DNA of 64,000 nt from CAVXTT01 sp963764685. Lineage in GTDB: Bacteria > Bacteroidota > Ignavibacteria > Ignavibacteriales > Ignavibacteriaceae. Below, in pieces: positions 8,455-18,108 of the stretch. Where the stretch lies: assembly GCA_963764685.1 (NCBI GenBank), contig CAVXTT010000018.1, forward strand, positions 186,001 through 250,000. The letters are read 5' to 3'. A program made the position numbers and the translations under genes. The notes beneath the pieces were generated by a model. That model worked only from the letters and a program-made list of their open reading frames with translations. It searched no databases and was not told where the DNA came from. Every line of letters starts with the position of its first letter. Position 1 is the stretch's first letter.

Positions 8455-10080
8455 TCATTTAAGCACTACCATTTTCCTGCTAATCACTTTTCCCCCTGCA
8501 CTCAATTTATAAACATAAACACCCGAGGACAGGGAAGATGCATCAAACTCTGTCTCATAATATCCCGGCTGCAGAACATCATTCTTTAACTCTGCAACCT
8601 TTTGTCCCAGCAGGTTATAAACACTAAGATTAACCAGACCCTCCTCTGCAATGGAATATTTAATTGTTGTTGCTGGATTAAACGGATTAGGATAATTCTG
8701 CATTAACACATACTCCTGAGGCAACCCCACAGTAACTTCAACAATATCAGAAAACTCAAAGCTGCCGTCGTAATCTATCTGCTTTAGTCTGTATTTATAA
8801 ATACCATATTTTAATTCAGAATCTTCAAAACTGTAACTTGTCTGCTCTGTGGTTGTTCCATTTCCCTGCACAAAACCAATTACACGCCACTCCGCTCCCT
8901 CTCCTTCAGAAGGAGAGGGTTGGGGTGAGGTCCTCTCAATTTCAAAACCTTTATTGTTTACTTCGGTTGCAGTTATCCATTTAAGAAGAATGCCGGCATT
9001 ATTTGTTTCTGCAGTAAATGAAACGAGTTCTACCGGCAGGTAACAGCCATATGCGTGATATGCACCAATACCGTTATTTCCTGCAAGTACAAAAATGTAA
9101 AGTGAATCAGTATCGCCAGCCAGGATATACTCAACATCTCCGAAATTATTGACTGAGGTATTATTGCCCATTGAAGGAGTGTGACCCCAGAGATCTTCCA
9201 TATTCTCCAAATGATTTAGAACCAAATCTGCGTACTTACCACTGTAATTATATGTAACATAAAAATTACTAATATTTACAGATTTGTCTATTAGAAGGTT
9301 AATGAAAAATTTTATACTGTTAGTAGATGGTGATATAGCTGAATCAGGAGATACGACTCTGCAAAGAACCGAGTCGTATTATAAACCCTCGGAAGCCGGT
9401 TATCTGAATTGACAATGTACCCTCCCGAGTTATAATAAAGATACGTATCGAAAAAGGCTGACAGGTTATTCCCCTGGCTTCCGTCTGATAAAGTAATAGC
9501 ATTTCTTAAAAAAGGAGGATTTGAATTATCAGATATAAAATCCATTATTTTATCTGATCCGGAGGATCCTGTAGTTAAATGTCTTTTTGGAGGCCAGATA
9601 AACTCATCCGAAACATTTAACCTGTCACCAAGCCTGAAATTTGAGACAGAATCAATAACTACAAGTTGAGGAGCAGAGTTTAAATCTTCCCACATATAAA
9701 TCTTGAAAGGATCCGAAGACTGCATTTTCTGTAAGGTTACAGGCATAAATGCCCGGGTAGACAAATAAACCGCTGACAGCTGATATATCACTCAAGGCAA
9801 GCAAGCCTCCGGATATTCCTGTAGTATTCAGAGTTCCGACAGAATCTCCTGTCAATGCATCCAGTATAATTACAGTCGGTACTGCAGCATCAGCTATCAC
9901 TAACAGTTTGGCAGACCAATCCCAGGTAAATGCGATCCCTCTCTGAAGATTCGAAGTAGTTGAAAACCAGGAAGGCAGATTACCCAGTGCAGCAGATTTC
10001 TCCCATTTACGAATAAACTGGGCATTGCTGCTGCTTATGATTAAAAATATTATAACACAAATATGTAATAAATGTTTCAT
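8455..10080 (-). CDS. T9SS-secreted protein (DUF4623-like N-part), two frameshifts
   Basis: Three consecutive frames form one gene of about 540 residues. The signal peptide is MKHLLHICVIIFLIISSSNAQ. The N-terminal part reads ...GIYACNLT(E)NA-SSDPFKIYMWED, resembling the DUF4623 pattern NLTTNA..SPFKIYRW. The frame changes near 9715 (one extra base) and again near 9345 (one missing base), where VVSPDSAISPSTNSIKFF continues. The C-terminus is the LPVELVSFTAE sandwich plus type A sorting domain shared with the two following genes. A palindromic repeat (8895-8933) is inserted in frame after FEIER. Whether the two shifts are real or sequencing errors cannot be told from one sequence. Confidence 0.7.
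8895..8933. repeat. REP-like palindrome inserted in frame in a T9SS gene
   Basis: The 23-bp palindrome (CCCTCTCCTT, 3-nt centre, AAGGAGAGGG) followed by TTGGGGTGAGGTCC is the same family as the termini of the elements at 24303-24553 and 24965-25228. Read on the minus strand it encodes TSPQPSPSEGEGA. Both paralogous neighbour proteins lack this segment: FEIER-(insert)-EWRVIGFV here against FEVERRNNSIWQTLGFV. Length is compatible with the reading frame. Confidence 0.8.
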
Positions 10081-10921
10081 ACAAAACTCAATAACTTGTT
10101 TTAAATGATAAGGGATAATTTATTTTATTACTATCCTGCGGAAATGTCAGAGAGGCATTAAGAGAGAAGAATAAGAAGACAATTTCTGAATGAATTGTTC
10201 ATTACAAAGTTGCTTTCTGTTTGGGCAAAATGTAAGAACAATATTTCTTAAAGTCTACCGTATGATTACCATTTTTTTATTTAGCGGCTGATTTATTTTT
10301 TAGCAAAAAGCAAAAAAAACTTTAACGATTACAAACCATTATGGATCACCAACTGTTCAGCTTAATCAACAAAGAAGTATAATTTCCCCATCCGGGAAAG
10401 AGGACCATAAGAATGTTAATAAAAAAATTTCCCAGGACTATTATGCTGATTAGCCTGCTAATTGTCATCTAAACCTGATGTAACCCTGATCTAATCCTCA
10501 GATTTGGGCAATAGTGAGGATTAGATGAGGATTAGATGAGGATTAGATGAGGATTAGATGGCATTTGATGATATTAGTTTTTAGAAAAAATTTTATTAAA
10601 AATATTGCTGTATTGGGATAAATTCAGTCTGGGCTGAAATTTTTCCTGGGTATTAAATAAGTTGGGGCCGGAATCTGTTTTTATCCTATCCGTTAAGAAA
10701 CAAAAATTAAGAACTTAGAGAAGAGCGACATTTATACTGTATTATTTTGCTACAGAGTTAAATTTTTGATATTTTCTGCAAAGTGTAAATTTTTAATAAA
10801 TGCACTCTATTTCTATTCCTGATAATATTTTACTGCTTACAGATTAAATGCTTCTCAAATACGCGGACAGGAATGGCACGTCTAATCAAGCATACATTTT
10901 AACTATACCAGGTGTGATCTA
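10081..10921. other. Long intergenic region with hairpin word array (10484-10562)
   Basis: This is an 840-bp gap between divergent genes and no coding frame was found. At 10484-10562 the 11-bp word GAGGATTAGAT occurs four times in tandem and is preceded by its inverse, ATCTAATCCTC. That gives a strong potential hairpin. The remainder is AT-rich and probably carries the divergent promoters. Confidence 0.65.
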
Positions 10922-13843
10922 ATGGGTCCTGAGAATATTTTCAAAACTGTGTGGGATCATTCCCTTGACGGGATGAGGATCCTGGATGAATCGGGCAATA
11001 TCATCCTCTGCAATAAAGCATATGCCGATCTGATATGTAAACCTGTTAATGAAATTACAGGCAAATTTGTTACTACGGTGTATGATGTCTCCGATCATTC
11101 CCGCATAACACAAAATTATAAAAACAACTTCAAGCATAATCTTGTAAACCAGAGGGGAGTAACTACCGGGAAATTATGGAACGGCAGAAGGGTATCGCTT
11201 GAATATTCTAATTCAATTATACGTGACTCTGAAGGGAGACGTTTCTTAATAACTATCTTCCGGGATATTACCCAGCGGGAACAGGACCAGCTTATGCTGA
11301 AGCAGAAGGATAAGCTTCTGCACGGTATAACCGAGGCGACAAAAGCTCTTCTCTATGCCCCTTCATTTGAACAGGGTATGAACAGCGCGCTCGAAATTTT
11401 AGGGGATTCCGCCGGTGTTGACCGTGTATATATTTATAAGCATATGACTGATTCTGATACTGAAGAAATGTATCTCAAACTCCTGAATGAATGGGTAGCA
11501 CCTGAGTATGAGGCACAGATAGAAATTCCTGCCCTGCAGAAACTTTCTTACTCAAGATTCCAGTCGCTTAATTTTTATGAAAATTTTAACCAGGGCAATT
11601 CTCTTAAATTTAATATAAATGCGCTGAGTGAAGATCTGCAGAATCTTTTTATCGATGCGAAGATCAAAAGTATTATACTGGTCCCCATAATGATCGAGCA
11701 GAATTACTGGGGCTTTATCGGCTTCGATGAATGTACATCGGCAAGGGAATGGAATGCCGATGAAGAATCGCTTCTTACAACTATGGCGTCAACAATAGCA
11801 TCTGTTATCAGGCAGAATGAGATCCTTCAGGAGCTTGAACAGAAAAATAAAGAGCTTGACCAGTCGGTATTAAAAGCCGAAAGCGCAGCACAGGCAAAGA
11901 GTGATTTCCTTGCCCTGATGAGTCACGAAATACGGACCCCTATGAACGGGGTGATCGGTATGACAGGACTGCTGATGGATACATATCTTACCGATGAGCA
12001 GAAAGAATATGTCGAAACCATCAGGATAAGCGGCGAACAGCTGCTTGTGATCATTAATGATATTCTTGATTTCTCTAAGATAGAATCAGGGAAACTGGAA
12101 CTCGAGCATCAGTCGTTTAACCTGAGGGACTGTATTGAAGACTGTCTCGACCTCCTTGCCCCGAAGGCAACTGAAAAAGGAATTGACCTTGCCTACCTGA
12201 TCGAAACAAATACCCCGGTTTCAGTTGTGGGTGATGTAACCCGCCTGCGCCAGATACTTACAAACCTTATCGGCAATGCTCTTAAGTTCACTGAAAAAGG
12301 GGAGGTCTTTATCAGTGTTTCCTCACCGGCACAGCTTAATAATTTTTATGACCTGCAGTTCTCGGTCAAGGATACCGGGATAGGAATACCTGCTGATAAA
12401 ATGGATAAGCTTTTTAAAGCATTCAGCCAGGTGGATTCATCAACTACAAGAACACACGGGGGCACGGGGTTAGGCTTAACGATAAGTAAGAGACTGACTG
12501 AATTAATGGGGGGGGATATGTGGGTGGAGAGCAATGACGGGCAAGGGACAACTTTTTATTTTACGATAAAAGTAGAAGCGGCTCCTCTTGATTCTAAAGT
12601 TTATTTCTACAGTCAGTCGCAATATCTTAAAGGAAAAAAAGTCCTTATTGTTGATGACAATGCCACAAACCTGAAAGTATTAAGACTTCAGGCAGAGACC
12701 TGGGGGATGGTATCAACTGTTTTCGAATCACCTTTTGATGCATTGAATAAACTGCGCGACGGCACTCAATATGATCTGGCTATATTTGATCTGCAGATGC
12801 CTGTCCTTGACGGTGTATCACTAACACGGGAAGTGCGTGAAATTGAAAGCTGCAACAATCTCCCGATTATAATTCTTACCTCCCTTGGAAGGAAAGATGA
12901 TTTTATAAATACCGAGCCGCTGAGGATCTTTTCAGTTATTAATAAACCGGCAAAGCAGGAGCAGCTTTTTAATATTATACTTGCTGCCGTTACAGGGAAG
13001 CCCCAGGAAGCGCGTAAATTCAAGTGGAGCAGAACGGCTAAACAGGCATTATCGCTTAAAGTCCTGCTTGCCGATGATAATATTGTGAACCAGAAAGTTG
13101 CAGGGAGACTTCTTTCCAAGATTGGCATCGAACCTGATCTTGCGGCTAATGGTCTGGAGGTGCTGGAGGCATTAAAGAATGTACGTTACGATATTGTTCT
13201 GATGGATATTTTTATGCCCGAGATGGACGGGTTTGAGGCAACACAAAAAATTATTGAAACATACCCGGTTGAAAAACGTCCCGTTATAATTGCAATGAGT
13301 GCAAATGCAACAGATTCAGACAGGACGCATTATCTTAAATCTGGTATGAGTGATACAGTAAATAAACCGATCAGGGCAGAGGACCTTGAGCAGTGTATCC
13401 GCAAATGGGCAGAGGTAATACGTGAGCAAAAAGATAAAATTATTACACGTCTTAAGGAGCATAAGGCCCCATTGCGACTGATAGACGAGAGTAAAATTTC
13501 TTTCCTGCAGGATATTCAGACAGAAGCGGATGTAGTTTTCTTCCTGGAACTGCTTGATATATATATAGCAGAATTCCCGAAGCTTCTTAATTTTATAAGG
13601 ACAGCAATGGAGGCTAAAGACAGGAAGAATCTGATTTTCTATTCACATAAACTAAGAGGGGGGAGTCTTACATTGGGGATCGAACAGATATCGGGTATCT
13701 GCTACAGGATAGAGGAAGCGGCAAAGAATAATGATTTCAGTTCCAAAACTTCGGATCTGACCGAGCAGCTTATAAAAATGTTCGGAACCATTATCGATGA
13801 GCTCGATCTTATAAAAGAAAAATATTCGAATATGAATAGTTGA
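10922..13843 (+). CDS. Hybrid sensor histidine kinase (PAS-GAF-HisKA-HATPase-REC-REC-HPt)
   Basis: A 973-residue cytoplasmic hybrid kinase without evident membrane segments. The domains are PAS (about 1-118), GAF (about 130-300), a short coiled coil, and HisKA with MSHEIRTPMNGVIGM (His335). The HATPase has NALKFTEKG, DTGIGIPADK and GTGLGLTISKRL. Receiver 1 has VDDN (about 578-581) and phospho-acceptor Asp623 in FDLQMPVLDG. Receiver 2 has LADDN and Asp762 in LMDIFMPEMDG. The C-terminal HPt domain carries His909 in FYSHKLRGGS. All phosphorelay residues are present, so a His-Asp-His relay to an unseen output regulator is expected. No response regulator gene lies beside it. Signal unknown. A word array begins at its stop codon. 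Confidence 0.92.
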   Translation: MGPENIFKTVWDHSLDGMRILDESGNIILCNKAYADLICKPVNEITGKFVTTVYDVSDHSRITQNYKNNFKHNLVNQRGVTTGKLWNGRRVSLEYSNSIIRDSEGRRFLITIFRDITQREQDQLMLKQKDKLLHGITEATKALLYAPSFEQGMNSALEILGDSAGVDRVYIYKHMTDSDTEEMYLKLLNEWVAPEYEAQIEIPALQKLSYSRFQSLNFYENFNQGNSLKFNINALSEDLQNLFIDAKIKSIILVPIMIEQNYWGFIGFDECTSAREWNADEESLLTTMASTIASVIRQNEILQELEQKNKELDQSVLKAESAAQAKSDFLALMSHEIRTPMNGVIGMTGLLMDTYLTDEQKEYVETIRISGEQLLVIINDILDFSKIESGKLELEHQSFNLRDCIEDCLDLLAPKATEKGIDLAYLIETNTPVSVVGDVTRLRQILTNLIGNALKFTEKGEVFISVSSPAQLNNFYDLQFSVKDTGIGIPADKMDKLFKAFSQVDSSTTRTHGGTGLGLTISKRLTELMGGDMWVESNDGQGTTFYFTIKVEAAPLDSKVYFYSQSQYLKGKKVLIVDDNATNLKVLRLQAETWGMVSTVFESPFDALNKLRDGTQYDLAIFDLQMPVLDGVSLTREVREIESCNNLPIIILTSLGRKDDFINTEPLRIFSVINKPAKQEQLFNIILAAVTGKPQEARKFKWSRTAKQALSLKVLLADDNIVNQKVAGRLLSKIGIEPDLAANGLEVLEALKNVRYDIVLMDIFMPEMDGFEATQKIIETYPVEKRPVIIAMSANATDSDRTHYLKSGMSDTVNKPIRAEDLEQCIRKWAEVIREQKDKIITRLKEHKAPLRLIDESKISFLQDIQTEADVVFFLELLDIYIAEFPKLLNFIRTAMEAKDRKNLIFYSHKLRGGSLTLGIEQISGICYRIEEAAKNNDFSSKTSDLTEQLIKMFGTIIDELDLIKEKYSNMNS

Positions 13844-13905
13844 TTGTTTATTAGTTGATTAGTTGATTGGTTGATTAGTTGATTGGTTGATTAGTTGGTG
13901 GGTAG
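13844..13905. repeat. Tandem word array (TTGATTAG)
   Basis: Directly after the kinase stop codon, the words ATTAGTTG and ATTGGTTG alternate for about 60 bp. The same words occur in reverse orientation at 30527-30567 upstream of the MATE gene. No coding function is apparent. Confidence 0.75.
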
Positions 13906-14055
13906 GTGTTTGGTTTGAATAGCCACGGCTTTTGTTTAGCCACTGTCTCACGGCAGGCAAGCTGGGGCTTTTATTGAAACGAAGAAGATGATTCTGATGA
14001 AGTAATAAACTAACTTAATGCATCTGTTGGATATATTTTTCAAAAGAGGAAAAAT

Positions 14056-14925
14056 ATGAAGGTAGTTGTATCCTTGCTTTTTATCTTTTTATTATCGAAC
14101 CATATCTTCTCACAAAGTTATTTCTACTCATTTGAAAATACGTTTTCGGGCTGGGATACTACAGGCATAGACCTGCAGCTGGGGGATACAACCATAGCCT
14201 GGTCCATTCATCCCAGTGATGAAATGGCAGTAGATTCCTCTTTCTCAATGCAGTATCACCTGGAAAATTATAACGATGCCGGTAAGATATGGATCCAAAA
14301 AGGCTTTAGCGTTGAGCAGCAAAAAGATTACACCGTTGCTGTAAATTATAAATTTGCATCAATGGATTTTGGATTGGCCAATTTGTGGGAGATTATTACA
14401 GGTGTACATCTTTCCCCTCCGGCAACTGCCCAGCAACTGATGTATCAGGGGCATACAGGAAATGGATTCAACTTCGATACAGGATACGTATGGCTCGATA
14501 AAAGTTATGAATTTAACATCAACTCAGATACAAGTAATAATCTTTGGATAGTAATTGGGATATGGGGTAATTGGGAGGTTGCAAGAACATATTATATTGA
14601 TAGTTTATCAATCGTGATCCAGGGGACGCCTACCAGTCAGGATGAGGATGCAGAGTCTGTACCTGATTATTTATTATATCAAAATTATCCCAATCCCTTT
14701 AACCCTGCAACAACAATAAGCTATACCATACCAGAATATTCAGATGTTATAATTAAAGTATTCAATATCCTCGGCAGTGAAATAGAAACACTTGTTAATG
14801 AAGAAAACCCCGCAGGGCATTATGAAGTAAACTGGAATGCAGGTAATATTCCGAGTGGAGTTTATTTCTACCGGCTACAGGCAGGGGATTTTGTTGAGAC
14901 AAAGAAGATGATTTTGCTGGAATAG
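14056..14925 (+). CDS. T9SS-secreted protein of unknown function
   Basis: A 289-residue protein. An N-terminal signal peptide (MKVVVSLLFIFLLSNHIFS) leads into a segment of about 190 residues rich in aromatic residues and beta-strand pattern (SYFYSFENTFSGWDTTGID), reminiscent of a carbohydrate-binding jelly roll. The type A sorting domain follows (YQNYPNPFNPATTISYTI ... SGVYFYRLQAGDFVETKKM). This sorting domain is of the GSEIETLVNEENPAGHYEV type, distinct from the LLGQKVAEL type of the 4.5-10 kb genes. A GA-rich ribosome site (AAGAGGAAAAAT) precedes the ATG. No enzymatic motif is seen. Confidence 0.8.
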   Translation: MKVVVSLLFIFLLSNHIFSQSYFYSFENTFSGWDTTGIDLQLGDTTIAWSIHPSDEMAVDSSFSMQYHLENYNDAGKIWIQKGFSVEQQKDYTVAVNYKFASMDFGLANLWEIITGVHLSPPATAQQLMYQGHTGNGFNFDTGYVWLDKSYEFNINSDTSNNLWIVIGIWGNWEVARTYYIDSLSIVIQGTPTSQDEDAESVPDYLLYQNYPNPFNPATTISYTIPEYSDVIIKVFNILGSEIETLVNEENPAGHYEVNWNAGNIPSGVYFYRLQAGDFVETKKMILLE

Positions 14926-15069
14926 TCCGGACCAGTAAAAAAAAATTAAGCAGGTGATCCATCTGAGCAGTTTACTTGCTGTGTCAATTTATCTTGCTTA
15001 ATTTTACCGGAGAGCTTTTTAACCTTCAGTTCTGCATTTATTGCAGACAGCATTCAAAGGGATCGGGTT

Positions 15070-16811
15070 ATGAAATTATTATATGGTATGATTATCCTGT
15101 CGGTTCTGGCAGTGAGGACTTCATTTACACAAGAGGATATACCAGGTCAGCTAAGAATTCCAGTTTCAGAGATCCGCAAAGAATCAACAAGCAATTTCCC
15201 TTGCATATTTAATCAACACCTTGCAATACAAGGATCAGGAGCATCAACCTGGTGAGTTTACTATGCCCGGGAATAATAATTTTATAGAAGTCCCAAATAC
15301 CGATACCCACTTACCTTCCCTCTGTCCTATCAGAACAGCGGTCATCTTCTTCAGAATTTTATAGACCTATGGAAGCTGTTTCGGATACGGAGCACAATAC
15401 CTATACTTATGACACTTATGGAAGATTAATTGCCTTAGTATCTCAGAAGAAGATCAATAATAACTGGGTGAATTATTATCGCCGCACATATATTTTGGAT
15501 GATTCAGGAAACTGGCTGCAGTTTTTAACAGAAATGTGGCAGAATAATGTTTGGGTAAATTACTACCAGGGGATATATGATTATGATGCCGAGGGGAACT
15601 TACTTGAAAGGCTGTATCAAATCTGGTCGCAGAATAGTTGGGAAAATGATTACAGAGCAACCTGGACATATAACGCTTACGGACAGACATTGACTGATAT
15701 CGGACAGCACTGGTCAAACGGTATGTGGGTAAATGAAGGCAGGAATGTTAATGTATACGATGGTAATGGAAATCTTATTACTCATACATTCGAAACAGGG
15801 GCAGGTGTAAACTGGACCTATGTTACGAAGTATAGCTATACCTATGACGATAATGACAAAGAACTAACCTACTTATACCAGACCTGGTTAAATGGATCCT
15901 GGACCAATGTAAATAAACATACAAACACCTGGGATAATAACAGTTATCTTATCAATTCAGTTTTTGAAAAATGGTATAATAATAATTGGTTGTTTGATGG
16001 TCGGTCTACTTATACTTATGATAACAGCGGCAATAAGCTTACTGCTGTTTATGAACAATGGGATGGCATTCAATGGGAAAACACATCAAGATATGAGTAT
16101 GCATATAATAACAATAACTTTATGCTTTCAGAGCTATACCAACATTGGATTCAGGAGATTTGGGTAAACTCAGCCAGATACACCTGGACATATAATAGTG
16201 CCAACTTTCTTCTGACCGAACTAAGGGAAGACTGGGATAACGGGGGATGGATAGGACTTTCAAGGCTTACACGGACATATAATTATAACAACGATATGCT
16301 GTCCGAGCTCAAGGAGTTTTGTGCAACCGGCATCTGGAGAAATAGTCAGCAGCAGTTATTTAATTTCGATAACTTCGGTAACTGTATAAGGGGAGAAAAT
16401 TATAAATGGGAGAACGGTGCCTGGAACAATGTAAGGGATTTGGTGGTCATAAGTTATAATAATCGTAATGATGATATGCCGTTTTATTGTAAATGGGTGG
16501 ATGTGCAGTATGATTTATTTACGCACGCTGCTGATACAGAACCGCAGATGAGTTATGTTCTTGGCTATAACTTTCCTAATCCATTCAATCCGTCAACAAC
16601 TATCAGTTATTCCATTCCTAAATATTCAAATGTCAGCATTAAAATATTCGACATCCTCGGAAATGAAATACAAGTACTTATCAACGAAGGCCAACCCAAA
16701 GGTTCATATGATGTTATCTGGAATGCCTTCGGTTTACCGAGCGGGGTCTATTTCTACCAGTTTCGAGCAGGAGACTTTGTTGATACTAAAAAGATGATAT
16801 TGATCAAGTGA
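15070..16811 (+). CDS. T9SS-secreted YD/W-repeat protein, frameshifted near N-terminus
   Basis: The signal peptide at 15070 (MKLLYGMIILSVLAVRTSF) is followed by a frame change near 15195 (continuing LAYLINTLQYKDQEHQPGEF) and another near 15320 (continuing TYLPSVLSEQRSSSSEF). The frame is then open to 16811. The body is about eleven repeats of roughly 30-35 residues with pattern W.N..WVN..R.T.TYD..GN, related to YD/RHS-type repeats. A type A sorting domain closes the protein (GYNFPNPFNPSTTISYSI). It is likely a fibrous surface or secreted protein, of unknown role. Both shifts look like single extra bases. The intact repeat region could alternatively start at the ATG at 15369, but that would lack a signal peptide. 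Confidence 0.7.
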
Positions 16812-16845
16812 GATATTTCGGTGAAGAAAATTCCAATATCTGCTC

Positions 16846-16853
16846 TATCTTTG
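16846..16853 (+). promoter_or_regulatory. Probable Bacteroidota-type -7 element (TATCTTTG)
   Basis: TATCTTTG fits the TAnnTTTG consensus of Bacteroidota housekeeping promoters and lies 57 bp before the ATG of the lipoprotein gene. A clear -33 TTG is not evident. Confidence 0.45.
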
Positions 16854-16909
16854 CGTTATTATTTTATCAGGCTTCGGAAAAGAAGCATTTATATTCGTTG
16901 TAGGGTAAT

Positions 16910-17950
16910 ATGAAGTTGTTAATTGCTATTGTTCTTTTATTCTCATCTTGTATTCTGTTCTCCTGTAAAGATAATCCTTCATATCCGGTAGATAACACCC
17001 CTCCGGGTAAAAGAGATTATGTCTGGAGTGTTGATAGCATAGATTATGCTTCAGTACCAGGAGTGATTGGATTAAATTCCATCTGGGGAAGTTCTCCCAC
17101 AGACGTTTGGGGCGCGGGGTACACCGGATTATCTAAAAATTGTTTATGGCACTATGATGGAACGAAATGGAGCCGGGTGGTTTGGAATTATGACAATGGT
17201 CCGAAAATCTTAGGAGGAGTTTGGGGCACTGCACAAAATGATGTATGGACTTTCGGCACCCGGATAACCGGCAACCCGGATGCGTCAGAACCCTTTGTAA
17301 TGCATTTTGGCGGGTATCATTGGTCTGAGCTTAATAATAATACTGACCAGATGCCTGATGGGTTTACTGATATTTACCCGATAAGAAAAGACCATTTCTG
17401 GGTTTCCTCATACCACGAAGTATCTGAATATAAGGATGGCGTATGGAAGAAGTATTTTATCGGGCAAAACTATCAAATACAATCCGTCGGGGGAAATGGA
17501 ATAAATGTATATTTGACAGTCTATCCTTATGGTCCGGATTCTCTGTACCTGATGCAATTAATAGATGATAATTTTCGCATAGTAGATAAAACGACACTAC
17601 TATCAGCCGAAGGGGACTTTGGGTATAGTGGATTATTATTCGCGAATAACAAAATATATACTTTCCAGAGGAGTGTATTTTCCAAATTTGATGGTAATTT
17701 ATTTATGAAAGATTGGACTAAAGAATTAACCCTGGATAACGGGGGTTTTTATAATTCATTTGCCGGAAGTAATAAAGACATTTGGGCAATTGGAATAAAC
17801 ACATTACCGTATCACTTTAATGGTGAAAACTGGAGTCCTATTTTTATAGGTGAATTACATCAGGAAAGTCACTTTACAGGTATCTGGGGGGATGGGGAAG
17901 AGATATTTATGTGTGATAAACAAAATGGGATAGTATATCACGGAAGATAA
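16910..17950 (+). CDS. Lipoprotein, propeller-like, paralogue of 44925-45977
   Basis: A 346-residue protein with a lipoprotein signal (VLLFSSCILFSC, lipobox Cys about residue 19). The mature part starts CKDNPSYPVDNTPPGKRDYV and contains repeated WG(S/T)S(P)xDVW-type motifs (IWGSSPTDVWGAG, VWGTAQNDVWTFG, FAGSNKDIWAIG). These suggest a beta-propeller on the outer membrane or periplasmic face. The protein encoded at 44925-45977 has the same N-terminus, length and motifs. Each of the two genes is followed on the same strand by a tRNA gene. Function is unknown. Confidence 0.8.
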   Translation: MKLLIAIVLLFSSCILFSCKDNPSYPVDNTPPGKRDYVWSVDSIDYASVPGVIGLNSIWGSSPTDVWGAGYTGLSKNCLWHYDGTKWSRVVWNYDNGPKILGGVWGTAQNDVWTFGTRITGNPDASEPFVMHFGGYHWSELNNNTDQMPDGFTDIYPIRKDHFWVSSYHEVSEYKDGVWKKYFIGQNYQIQSVGGNGINVYLTVYPYGPDSLYLMQLIDDNFRIVDKTTLLSAEGDFGYSGLLFANNKIYTFQRSVFSKFDGNLFMKDWTKELTLDNGGFYNSFAGSNKDIWAIGINTLPYHFNGENWSPIFIGELHQESHFTGIWGDGEEIFMCDKQNGIVYHGR

Positions 17951-18001
17951 AATTCACATATTTATGGAGCAATCAAAATTTTTTCGAACAGTAAAAAACT
18001 C

Positions 18002-18009
18002 TATATTTG
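18002..18009 (+). promoter_or_regulatory. Probable -7 promoter element of tRNA-Ala(CGC)
   Basis: TATATTTG fits TAnnTTTG and ends 15 bp before the mature tRNA 5' end. A T-rich stretch (TTTTTTCG) lies about 19 bp upstream in place of a -33 TTG. Confidence 0.55.
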
Positions 18010-18024
18010 CTCTAATATTTACCC

Positions 18025-18097
18025 GGGGCTATAGCTCAACTGGGAGAGCATTCCGTTCGCAACGGAAAGGTTGGCGGTTCGATCCCGCTTAGCTCCA
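18025..18097 (+). tRNA. tRNA-Ala (anticodon CGC)
   Basis: A 73-nt cloverleaf. The acceptor GGGGCTA pairs with TAGCTCC and includes the G3:U70 wobble pair that marks alanine tRNAs. Anticodon stem TTCCG/CGGAA encloses loop TTCGCAA (anticodon CGC, codon GCG). The T loop is TTCGATC. No CCA is encoded. A methyltransferase gene starts 11 bp downstream. Confidence 0.95.
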
Positions 18098-18108
18098 CAT
18101 TATAAGTT

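Noticed and set aside
13844..14055. Regulatory leader or riboswitch before the T9SS gene at 14056
   Set aside because: Only the word array and plain AT-rich sequence are seen; no conserved riboswitch core was recognised.
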